Of a DNA stretch of 6,830 nucleotides, positions 1-6,244 are shown piece after piece. This DNA is from Desulfobacterales bacterium (lineage in GTDB: Bacteria > Desulfobacterota > Desulfobacteria > Desulfobacterales > UBA5852). The stretch covers positions 1 through 6,830 of the forward strand of contig JAERRP010000127.1 of assembly GCA_016735415.1 (NCBI GenBank), given 5' to 3'. Below the pieces are notes generated by a model that was not told the DNA's origin, searched no databases, and saw nothing but the letters and a program-made list of their open reading frames with translations. Numbering within the stretch: the stretch's first letter is position 1; every line of letters starts with the position of its first letter. A program made the translations under genes and the position numbers.

Positions 1-45
1 ATAACAGACAGGTAACAATGTAAATGAATGATATGAAAATATACT

Positions 46-74
46 GGCCCCGGGATCCCCTAAAAGCCCGGGCC
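46..74. other. GC-rich hairpin upstream of the thioesterase gene
   Basis: The arms GGCCCCGGG (46-54) and CCCGGGCC (67-74) pair over eight base pairs with one bulged C, around a 12-nt A/C-rich loop. There is no T run after the 3' arm on the + strand. Read on the - strand the arm is followed by a loose T-rich stretch (GTATATTTTC), so it could be a weak terminator for a gene arriving from the left, or part of the thioesterase leader. The rest of 1-138 shows no coding sequence and no convincing promoter. Confidence 0.4.
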
Positions 75-138
75 ACGCATCGGGTCAAGCCGCGAAAGTC
101 TTGAAAACCAAACTGAACTTCTAAAAGGAACAAGATCG

Positions 139-582
139 ATGCCAACTGAAACCGCCCGCCAGAACGCCATAAAGACCCATATTCTCAAGGACCCCTTTGT
201 CCGTAAAATGGGCGCCCGCTTCGAGGTCATCAAACCGGGCTACAGCCGCGTATCGTTGACTGTAACGGAAAACATGGCCAACTTTCACGGTATGACCCAC
301 GGCGGACTCATTTTCGCCCTGGCCGATATGGCCTTTGCTGCGGCCGGCAATTCGCACGGCCAGACGGCGGTGGCCCTCAACGTCAACATCAGCTTTTTGA
401 AAGCCTCCCGTCCGGGCGACAAACTGGTGGCCGAAGCCAAAGAAGTTCAGGTGGGCGGCCGCACGGCGGTCTATGAGATAACCGTACGCGAGGCCGACAG
501 CGGTGCCATCATCGCCTGCAACCAGGCCACGGTGTATCGTAAAAAAGAATGGTTTGTCGAACCGGCGGCCGATGATAAGTAA
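139..582 (+). CDS. PaaI-family hotdog-fold acyl-CoA thioesterase
   Basis: This 147-residue protein matches the usual length of single-domain hotdog thioesterases of the PaaI/YdiI type, which hydrolyse acyl- or aryl-CoA thioesters in the cytoplasm. The family signature is clear: N48-F-H-G-M-T-H54-G-G-x5-LAD63 corresponds to the N-x-H-x-x-x-H-G-G...D stretch of PaaI, where the acidic residue on the central helix (here Asp63) and the HGG turn form the active site. The strand 'ALNVNISFLKASRPGD' (79-94) is the typical second half of the fold. The start is supported by AAGGAA at 125-130, eight nt before the ATG. The exact substrate cannot be read. No phenylacetate (paa) catabolic genes are visible beside it, so the PaaI label is a family call and not a pathway call. 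Its neighbours are signalling genes, so it is probably transcribed alone. I am confident of the family and unsure of the substrate. Confidence 0.9.
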   Translation: MPTETARQNAIKTHILKDPFVRKMGARFEVIKPGYSRVSLTVTENMANFHGMTHGGLIFALADMAFAAAGNSHGQTAVALNVNISFLKASRPGDKLVAEAKEVQVGGRTAVYEITVREADSGAIIACNQATVYRKKEWFVEPAADDK

Positions 583-626
583 GAACGGCGGGAAAAAAAA
601 TCGTCCGATGGTCTGATCTTATATAC

Positions 627-656
627 TTGATTAAACCGCAGCGAATTCGATATATA
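627..656 (+). promoter_or_regulatory. Possible sigma70-type promoter in the 583-724 gap
   Basis: TTGATT (627-632) and TATATA (651-656) are separated by 18 nt, with an overlapping ATATAT at 650-655 that gives 17 nt. This fits a housekeeping-type promoter and would start transcription near 663. It lies between the thioesterase stop and the terminator hairpin at 684-717, so a transcript from here would begin with a leader of about 50 nt. AT-rich spacers produce such matches by chance, so support is modest. Confidence 0.33.
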
Positions 657-683
657 AGAAGCGTCAGGCAGACAGCCCAACTG

Positions 684-717
684 AAAAGGGTTCGCGTTCG
701 CGCGGACTGTTTTTTTT
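684..717 (+). terminator. Intrinsic (Rho-independent) terminator or attenuator
   Basis: GTTCGCG (690-696) pairs with CGCGGAC (701-707) over seven base pairs (one G-T wobble) around a TTCG tetraloop (697-700). G689-T708 can extend the stem, as can A684-687 with T710-713 after one mismatch. A run of eight T (710-717) follows directly. This is a textbook terminator shape. It could end the thioesterase transcript, whose stop is about 100 nt upstream. Its T run finishes only 7 nt before the ATG of the next gene, so that gene either needs read-through or is controlled by it. Confidence 0.75.
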
Positions 718-724
718 AAACACG

Positions 725-1588
725 ATGAATTTTTTAACGACCATCATTATTGTTCTACTGGCTGTCATCGGCGGCGGGCTGCTTTATGAATGCTACCGCT
801 TGCGTGAGCGTCTGGCACGCATGAGCCGCACCGCCCAGAGCAAACGATCCGAATACGAGAAGCTTGAAAATGAGCGCCGGGGCGAGATTGAAGCCCGCGG
901 CCGGCCCGAAGAAAAGCTGCGCAGCTACCTGCAATTGATGGACACGATTATCAATTCGATTCCCAACCCGATCTACTTCCGGGATGGAGACGATATCTTC
1001 CAGGGATGCAACAACGCTTTTGCACGCGATATCGTGGGCCTGACCCGTGACCGCATCCTCGGACAGCGCCCCCGCGATCTGGCCGCACAGATCCCGAATG
1101 AACTGGTTGCCTGCCTGGAAGACCGCAGGAAAGGGGCCCGTTCGGGCAACGAACTGCATTCCTTCGAAGCGGAAGTTCCCTGTGCGGACGGGATCAAGCG
1201 CGATTTTCTCTTTACGATCAACACCCTGTCGCCGGAGGAAGGGCAGGCCGCGGGAAGTGTGGGTGTCATGCTGGATCTGACTCAGAAGAACCGGGCCGCC
1301 CGGGAACGCGCCCAGCGTGATAAATTCCAGGGCGTTCTCGAAACCGCCGGGGGCGTCTGCCACGAGATGAATCAACCCCTGCAGGTCATATCCGGTTATG
1401 CTGAAATCATGATGGCGGAAGTGCCTTCCGAGCATAAAATGTTCCGCATGGCCTGCCAGATCAGCGAGCAGGTGGACCGCATGGCGGACATCACCGGCAA
1501 GCTGCAGAAAATAACCCATTACGAAACCATGGACTATGGCGAACACGCCCGCATCATCGACATCCACAAATCATCCCTCCCGGGCTAA
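725..1588 (+). CDS. Membrane-anchored PAS-HisKA protein lacking the kinase ATPase domain
   Basis: This 287-residue protein begins with one hydrophobic segment (residues 3-20), followed by a charged, probably coiled-coil linker (about 25-66). A PAS-like sensory domain follows (about 68-188, with 'MDTIINSIPNPIYFRD' at its start). The last part is a HisKA dimerisation/phosphoacceptor helix pair (about 200-265) with the H-box C-H213-E-M-N-Q-P-L. The protein stops about 20 residues after HisKA. No N, G1 or G2 box of a HATPase_c domain is present in it or in any frame of the following 387 nt, so it cannot autophosphorylate by itself. It may be a phosphotransfer or decoy partner for another kinase. 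I recall similar stand-alone PAS-HisKA proteins in sulfate reducers, so this may be a natural form and not a truncation. The ATG at 725 is the only reasonable start that keeps the membrane segment. It has no Shine-Dalgarno sequence and sits 7 nt after a terminator; the next Met, residue 33 (at 821), would lose the anchor. Confidence 0.85.
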   Translation: MNFLTTIIIVLLAVIGGGLLYECYRLRERLARMSRTAQSKRSEYEKLENERRGEIEARGRPEEKLRSYLQLMDTIINSIPNPIYFRDGDDIFQGCNNAFARDIVGLTRDRILGQRPRDLAAQIPNELVACLEDRRKGARSGNELHSFEAEVPCADGIKRDFLFTINTLSPEEGQAAGSVGVMLDLTQKNRAARERAQRDKFQGVLETAGGVCHEMNQPLQVISGYAEIMMAEVPSEHKMFRMACQISEQVDRMADITGKLQKITHYETMDYGEHARIIDIHKSSLPG

Positions 1589-1975
1589 AGGCTCGCGAAA
1601 AATTAACTTCACATGGCAGTGCCTTTTTCATTCTCTTATTATTCCTGCGGCCGCGAATCCTGCCCGGACAAACGTCGCGGCGCCATCATGCCTGTTGACT
1701 CTTTCCGGGAAGAGTTGATATCGAAAAGATACGGCCCCGCTTCCAGACAAGATATGGGCCCAGGCAAAGATCAAAGGCAGAAGGTCTTCGGCTGAAGTGC
1801 GCACGACCGCGCCGGCATGAAACCGACATCTCCCGTTGAATCGCCCCCTGACCGCTGCGCTTTCTCGACCTCTACCGGAACGGAACAAGCAGGCGCCTCC
1901 CGTCTACGGCCGGCCGACGGACCGTAATGTTTATACCCGCCCGGGATCTGAAACGACAACGAGAGGGGGAAAGCC
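1589..1975. other. 387-nt non-coding gap between the PAS-HisKA and kinase genes
   Basis: I see no convincing gene here. Open frames such as 1613-1795 have low-complexity, unrecognisable products and no ribosome binding site. A possible promoter is TTGACT at 1695-1700 with GATATC at 1717-1722 (16-nt spacing), which would give the kinase mRNA a leader of about 250 nt. The -10 match is poor, so I do not list it separately. No terminator with a T run follows the PAS-HisKA stop, so read-through into the kinase gene is possible. Confidence 0.5.
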
Positions 1976-3697
1976 ATGCCTTTGCGTTCATCCACGGCCA
2001 CCCGAACCTGCCATCTGGAGGACAACGCCGGACTGGGCCTGATCCACGACTGCACCATCATCGATCCGGTAATGTCGCCTTCGAAGGACATTCCCTACAA
2101 TCTGGTGGATGTGCACAATCTGACAGCGACCGGCGCCCGCATCGTTCACCACTGCGCCGTTGAAACCGGAACAGCGCTGGGGTTCATGGCCTACGACCGC
2201 CAGGTGCGCGAATGGAAATCGTTCCAGGCCCGCGTTGTGTACTGCGATGGGTTGCCCGACCAGGGCGATTGCTGTGTCTGTGACCTGGAATTTCTTCCCA
2301 TGGTACCGGAGCCGTCGAAGGCCATCTCCAATCTGGAATTTCTCGTCAACACGCCCCTGTTCGCCAGTGTTCCCCAGCGGGCCCTGCTCCATCTCATCAA
2401 CTGCCTGACGCGGCACCGGTTCAGACTCGGCGAGCGCCTGTTTAACCAAGGGGAAGCCGGTGGCTGTCTGTATCTGATCCAATCCGGCATCAGTGCTTTC
2501 CTGGTCGAAAAAGACGGGCGCACCCACCGGGTCAGCTGCTTTCAGAGCGGTGATGTCTGTGGTGCCATGTCGGTTTTGACCGGCGAGCCGCGCCGTGGCC
2601 ATGCCGAAGCTGAAAGTGATATGGTGGTCTGGCAACTGGAATGCCGGGACTTCGAACGCGTGGCGGCCAGGCATCCCGAATTGCGAATTTTTCTGACGGA
2701 TCTGGTCACCCAGAGGCTGGAGTCCTGGAGCTACACCGGTGATCGCACGGTGGGGAAATATACCATCAAATATCGCATCGGCACCGGGGGCTGGGGCATC
2801 GTCTATCACGGTTATCACAATGCTCTGGGCATGCCGGTGGCCATTAAAATGCTGAAACACGATATGGCCATGGACCCCCTCTTTCTGGAAACCTTCCGCC
2901 GGGAAGCCCAGACCATCGCCCGGCTGAACCACCACAATATCGTCCAGATCTTCGATATCGATGAAGTCTATCAGACCATTTTCATCATCATGGAGTATTT
3001 GGAAGGCGAATCACTGCGCACCGTCCTGAACAAACAGGGTAAGCTCGCGGGGCCGGAAACCGTCAACTATCTGTCCCAGATCGTCCGCGGCCTGGAATAC
3101 GCCCACGGTCATGGCATCATTCACCGGGATATCAAACCGGAAAACATCTTCCTGCTGCCTGACGGCAGGATCAAAATACTTGACTTTGGTCTGGCCGCCG
3201 CTCCGGGGGAAGAAGACATGGCGTTGGACACCACCATTTTCTATGCGCCTCCCGAACAGATCGAGGGGGAGCCTGAGGATGCGCGCTCGGACATCTATGC
3301 CCTGGGCATCATGGCTTTCGAAATGCTTCACGGTAAACGGCCTTTTCCGGAAAACGATATCGGCCGCCTGATGGATATTCACTGCAAGCAGGAGATTCCC
3401 GATCCCGCCAAGTATGTTCCCGATCTACCGGAAGAACTTCGCCGTTTTATCGTCAAATGCTGCCGCATCGACCCTGCCCAGCGGTATGGCTCAGCCAGGG
3501 AAGCTCTGGAAGACCTGGATCAACTGGCGCGCAGTCTGAGTATTGAAGAATTAGGGGAAAAAAGGATGCTCACGTCAGTATTCATGATCTATCCGGAAAA
3601 GCATCGCCAGGGACTGGCCCGCCTTCTGGAAGATTTCAGCCGGGAGGTCGAACGCCTGGGAATCGTCATGAAAACCAGCGAAACAATGGATATTTGA
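1976..3697 (+). CDS. PilZ-like / cyclic-nucleotide-binding / eukaryotic-type Ser/Thr protein kinase fusion
   Basis: This 573-residue soluble protein has three modules. Residues 38-108 resemble a PilZ barrel (HNLTATGARI at 47-56 matches the D/N-x-S/T-x-x-G motif), but no RxxxR precedes it, so c-di-GMP binding is doubtful. Residues 122-250 form a cNMP-binding (Crp/PKG-like) fold with phosphate cassette G196-A-M-S-V-L-T-G-E-P-R206. Arg206 is conserved, but the Glu that normally follows the first Gly is Ala197. Residues 260-517 are a complete protein kinase domain: glycine loop G269-T-G-G-W-G-I-V, Lys291 (VAIK), Glu310, HRDIKPEN (His383, Asp385, Asn390), D403-F-G, APPEQ (Glu427), SDIYALG and Arg503. 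HRD kinases are usually switched on by activation-loop phosphorylation; Thr419/Thr420 are candidates. A 50-residue helical tail follows. There is no membrane segment. AGGGGG at 1964-1969, six nt before the ATG, fixes the start. The inferred role is ligand-controlled protein phosphorylation; targets are unknown. Confidence 0.93.
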   Translation: MPLRSSTATRTCHLEDNAGLGLIHDCTIIDPVMSPSKDIPYNLVDVHNLTATGARIVHHCAVETGTALGFMAYDRQVREWKSFQARVVYCDGLPDQGDCCVCDLEFLPMVPEPSKAISNLEFLVNTPLFASVPQRALLHLINCLTRHRFRLGERLFNQGEAGGCLYLIQSGISAFLVEKDGRTHRVSCFQSGDVCGAMSVLTGEPRRGHAEAESDMVVWQLECRDFERVAARHPELRIFLTDLVTQRLESWSYTGDRTVGKYTIKYRIGTGGWGIVYHGYHNALGMPVAIKMLKHDMAMDPLFLETFRREAQTIARLNHHNIVQIFDIDEVYQTIFIIMEYLEGESLRTVLNKQGKLAGPETVNYLSQIVRGLEYAHGHGIIHRDIKPENIFLLPDGRIKILDFGLAAAPGEEDMALDTTIFYAPPEQIEGEPEDARSDIYALGIMAFEMLHGKRPFPENDIGRLMDIHCKQEIPDPAKYVPDLPEELRRFIVKCCRIDPAQRYGSAREALEDLDQLARSLSIEELGEKRMLTSVFMIYPEKHRQGLARLLEDFSREVERLGIVMKTSETMDI

Positions 3698-3712
3698 GCA
3701 GTGGACGTGCCA

Positions 3713-4891
3713 TCATCCCAGCAATCGTTCGTACACATCCATAATATCCCTGGCCTTACTTTTCCAAGAAAAATTTCTACGAATAAATTCTTTTGCTCTG
3801 GATCCCATAGCTTCGGCTATTTCACAATTGTCCAGCAAGTATAGAACGGCTTTTGCAAACGCTTCATAATTTTCATTTTCGACAATATACCCTGTCTTAT
3901 AATGCTCAATGATCTTAGCCGAGCCCTCGAATGAAACCACCGGCCGGCCGGCGGCCATGTAGTTCAAAAGTTTTTGGGGGATGCCGTCACATTCGACGCG
4001 CGGGTTTAAAACAACGTCTGCGGCCTTCAGGTATTCCGGCAGTTTTTCATAAGAAGACGGCGTGATCTCGATCTGAGACTCGATTCCCAATTGCCGCGCC
4101 AAGGTCAGGTAGGGTTGAAAGCAATCGTTGGTAATGATCTGAAGTTTAACATTCCGGCGCAATTTTCCAATCCGGACAAAAATTTGCAGGAAATGGTTTA
4201 TTCCCTGAAAACTGCTTAAACCGCCGGCATAAACGATTTTCTTTATTGATTGATCGTGTCCGACGCCACATGTCGGGCGCCCGAAGTGCTCTATCTCCAC
4301 ACCGCTCATGATTACGGATATGCGTTCGGGCTGGATTCCAGCCCTGGCAATTAGTTTGTCGCGGATGTCCGGCGTGACGGTGATGACATGGTCTGCCCGG
4401 ATGGGCAGCCGTCCATCCAAAAACTGACCGAGGCGCCTCGCCAAAGGTTCGGCCAATTCGCTCCAATAAAAATGCAATTCGGATTCCAGCAGCGTATGGG
4501 CATCATAGATGATGGGCACCCGATTATATTTTGGCAGCAAAAGGCTTGCAATCAAGCCTTCATAGTGATGCGCGTGAACGATATCAACACGCAAGCCTGA
4601 AACAATTTTCTTGAGCTTCCAGAAAAGCAACGAATCCACGACCATTAACTTCTGGAGGGTGGGACCTGCTGAAAACTTCTTATACGTCGGTACGTTTCTG
4701 ATGCGGTGAATTTTAAAAGGCAGCTTCTGCTCTTCTTCAGTGGTTATACTTCCGAGATGGTAGGCAACAACATGCACTTCGCACCCGCTAAGCGCTAAAG
4801 CTTCCGCCATTCTGAATATTCGGACGGGAGTCCCTCGTCCATAAGGCAGGGGGCAGGCGCCAACCAAAACGATCCGATAAGTTTTTGTCAT
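3713..4891 (-). CDS. Family 4 glycosyltransferase (GT-B fold)
   Basis: This 392-residue protein is full length for a GT4 enzyme, which transfers a sugar from a nucleotide donor to a growing surface glycan on the cytoplasmic side. The N-terminal acceptor domain starts with RIVLVGACPLPYGRGTPVR (6-24) and includes VHAHHYEG (105-112) and YDAHTLLE (129-136). The C-terminal donor domain starts near 215 with IVYAGGLSSFQG (219-230). The nucleotide-sugar region is ECDGIPQKLLNYMAAGRP (300-317), where Asn310 stands at the place of the second Glu of the classic E-x7-E motif, a variant I recall in some GT4 subgroups. Start choice: the ATG overlaps an upstream stop as ATGA (4888-4891). No strong ribosome binding site precedes it, which suggests translational coupling to a now broken upstream gene. 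It converges on the kinase gene with 15 bp between stops. It has clearly lower GC than 139-3697, consistent with polysaccharide genes acquired by transfer. Donor and acceptor are unknown. Confidence 0.92.
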   Translation of the reverse strand: MTKTYRIVLVGACPLPYGRGTPVRIFRMAEALALSGCEVHVVAYHLGSITTEEEQKLPFKIHRIRNVPTYKKFSAGPTLQKLMVVDSLLFWKLKKIVSGLRVDIVHAHHYEGLIASLLLPKYNRVPIIYDAHTLLESELHFYWSELAEPLARRLGQFLDGRLPIRADHVITVTPDIRDKLIARAGIQPERISVIMSGVEIEHFGRPTCGVGHDQSIKKIVYAGGLSSFQGINHFLQIFVRIGKLRRNVKLQIITNDCFQPYLTLARQLGIESQIEITPSSYEKLPEYLKAADVVLNPRVECDGIPQKLLNYMAAGRPVVSFEGSAKIIEHYKTGYIVENENYEAFAKAVLYLLDNCEIAEAMGSRAKEFIRRNFSWKSKARDIMDVYERLLG

Positions 4892-5280
4892 GATCTAAAC
4901 CGTGGCGGCGTGCCAACTTTCATTATTGTTGCTTTAACAAAGTGAGGCAATCTTTTCAGGTTCCGCAAACTGAAGGAAAGACCCTATCGGGGGCTATTTC
5001 AAAGCCGGTCTATATGGGGTCGAATTTTTAAATATCTTACGGCCTCTTTAGTATTAAGTCCAGTGGAAAGGATCATTAATCGAACTGTCAGCTTATGAGT
5101 TGGCCTTAAAACTCAAGCCGAAATTTTTTCCCATCTACCCCGCATTCAGCCGATTCGGCCTGGATCAAGATAACGTGTTTTTTTGACGTAGCCGAAGCAA
5201 CGCTTGCGGTTGCAATCAGTCATCCCGTCATTGTACAAAATAAAGCTTGGGCGTTTTAATATTTCGAGCCCTTTACTTAA
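4888..5280 (-). pseudogene. Possible remnant of a gene upstream of the glycosyltransferase, with four in-frame stops
   Basis: One reading frame on the - strand runs from about 5280 to a TGA that overlaps the glycosyltransferase ATG (ATGA, 4888-4891). It is interrupted by TGA 5146-5148, TGA 5113-5115, TGA 4999-5001 and TAG 4984-4986. Between the stops it reads as plausible protein, for example YNDGMTDCNRKRCFGYVKK, LNTKEAVRYLKIRPHIDRL and, at the end, KATIMKVGTPPRFRS. I do not recognise the family. Four stops in about 130 codons is no fewer than chance allows, so the argument rests on the overlapping stop/start and on the look of the peptides. The alternative is a plain non-coding spacer. At about 5260-5300 the frame enters the antisense of the flippase gene, so its 5' part is missing. 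Confidence 0.35.
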
Positions 5281-5290
5281 AGGAGATGCC

Positions 5291-6025
5291 ATGACCCTGC
5301 GCAACATGGCTGCGGACAAAAAAAATATTGGGCGGATTCTCGGTAATGCCCTGGCATGCCGGCTGGTCTGCACTTCCCTGGCGGTTGCTTTTGTAATCGC
5401 CGCGGCATGGGTGTTCGATATCTCTCCGACTTTACGTATGGGCTTGTTGGTTGCGGGGGGGGGATGGATCGCTTTTCAGGCCAGTGAGTTTATGGTTGGC
5501 ATTTTCCAAGAGAAATTGAGGCAGGATTATGCTGCCATAACAGAGGCCGCGGCGGCCGCGGTGACATTTATGGGCGTATTCATTTTGTCGCGACTGGGTT
5601 CAAATCTTTATGGAATGCTGGGAGCGGCCGCTTTTGGTTTCATGTTTAGTTTCACCCTCAGAGTGTTGCTCGCACGAAGATTGGTCAGCTTTCGGCTTCG
5701 ATTTGAATATTCCGCCTGGTGGGACCTCATGAAATCCGGATTACCCATTGCGGCCTCATATTCTTTGATTCTGATATATGTCCGCGGCGATGTCCTTCTG
5801 CTGGCCCATTTTCAGTCACCAACAGACGTGGGCTTATACGATATTGGCGCGAAAATATATGAAATCAGCGCCAGTTTCCCCTATCTCTTCGGCGGCCTGA
5901 TTTTGCCGCTGATGACACGCGACTACAGGCTGGACCGGGATTGCTATATTGCACGCCTGGGAGGCGCACTGCCTGCAGATCTTCTTTGCGTTCAACGCTT
6001 GAAGTGCTTTTTGCCGGCGCTGTGA
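5291..6025 (+). pseudogene. Truncated Wzx/MOP-type polysaccharide flippase, main fragment
   Basis: This is a polytopic membrane protein of the polysaccharide biosynthesis (Wzx/MOP) family, which flips lipid-linked glycan units across the inner membrane. Counting from ATG 5291 it has 244 residues against the usual 420-480. It enters the family alignment at TLRNMAADKKNIGRILGNA, which normally lies some 75-85 residues in, so the first two membrane helices are missing. Typical mid-protein features are present: WWDLMKSGLPIAA, RGDVLLL, GLYDIGAKIYE, and FPYLFGGLILPLMTRDY near 5876-5926. After about 5940 the frame no longer matches the family and ends at 6025; the real C-terminal end lies in another frame (next entry). 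AAAGGAG at 5279-5285, five nt before ATG 5291, is an excellent ribosome binding site, so a truncated product could be made. The frame is open further up to a TTG at 5204, but those residues do not look like a flippase. Nine G at 5455-5463 lie in the coding sequence. Function as a flippase is unlikely. Confidence 0.72.
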
Positions 6026-6165
6026 TGGCAGCGGTACTGTGGGGCCTTGGAAAGACCGGCATGCCCTGGTACGTGAATGCGGGCTGTGGTATAATTATCT
6101 ATTTATGCGTATTGATTCCGATGCCAAAATTACGGTTGGGCCTTCAGCATCTTGCGGCCGAATGA
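6001..6165 (+). pseudogene. C-terminal remnant of the Wzx-type flippase, out of frame
   Basis: This frame is +2 relative to the main fragment (one base to the left) and reads LEVLFAGAVMAAVLWGLGK and then a hydrophobic helix with GIIIYLCVLI before stopping at TGA 6163-6165. This is the usual last pair of membrane helices of Wzx-family proteins ('lk.l.ag..ma' then a final helix). Roughly 100 residues that normally lie between PLMTR and this point are absent. So an internal deletion plus frame change, and not a simple sequencing slip, separates it from the fragment ending at 6025. The third frame between about 5943 and 5999 (ILHAWEAHCLQIFFAFNA) faintly resembles another segment of the family, which would mean two lesions. 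Confidence 0.6.
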
Positions 6166-6216
6166 TCAGCGTCTGAGAAGCGCACAACAGGCTTCACTGA
6201 ATTGACGGAAACGGAA

Positions 6217-6229
6217 CTCCCTATGGGAG
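6217..6229 (+). promoter_or_regulatory. Small hairpin covering the possible ribosome binding site of the last gene
   Basis: CTCCC (6217-6221) and GGGAG (6225-6229) form a five-bp stem with a TAT loop. GGGAG is the only Shine-Dalgarno-like sequence ahead of ATG 6245, but it lies 15 nt away, further than usual. If used, the hairpin would hide it. This may also be chance. Confidence 0.25.
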
Positions 6230-6244
6230 CTTAATGGATCCCCA

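Noticed and set aside
101..126. TTGAAA at 101-106 as the -35 box of a thioesterase promoter
   Set aside because: No -10-like hexamer occurs 16-18 nt downstream; that region is the ribosome binding site.
755..1567. Long - strand open frame (270 codons) opposite the PAS-HisKA gene
   Set aside because: It is the antisense shadow of a recognisable PAS-HisKA protein in GC-rich DNA; its product shows no family features and no ribosome binding site.
1614..1626. GGCAGTGCC followed by five T, as a terminator for the PAS-HisKA gene
   Set aside because: The stem would be only three base pairs with a three-nt loop (or four with one nt), too weak to terminate.
1613..1795. 60-codon + strand open frame in the gap before the kinase gene
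   Set aside because: No ribosome binding site, no recognisable motif, and several frames are open there by chance.
1988..2935. Long - strand open frame (315 codons) opposite the kinase gene
   Set aside because: It lies fully inside the sense PilZ-like/cNMP/kinase coding sequence, and its translation shows no motif.
4900..4920. TTGGCACG on the - strand ahead of the glycosyltransferase as a sigma54 promoter
   Set aside because: The -24 half resembles the consensus, but the -12 TTGC half is absent at the right spacing.
4888..5148. In-frame TGA codons as selenocysteine or recoding sites
   Set aside because: A TAG also interrupts the frame, no Cys-type active site surrounds the TGAs, and no SECIS-like hairpin was seen; decay or a non-coding spacer is simpler.
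5204..5290. TTG at 5204 as start of the flippase
   Set aside because: The extra 29 residues are not flippase-like and no ribosome binding site precedes the TTG, whereas AAAGGAG directly precedes ATG 5291.
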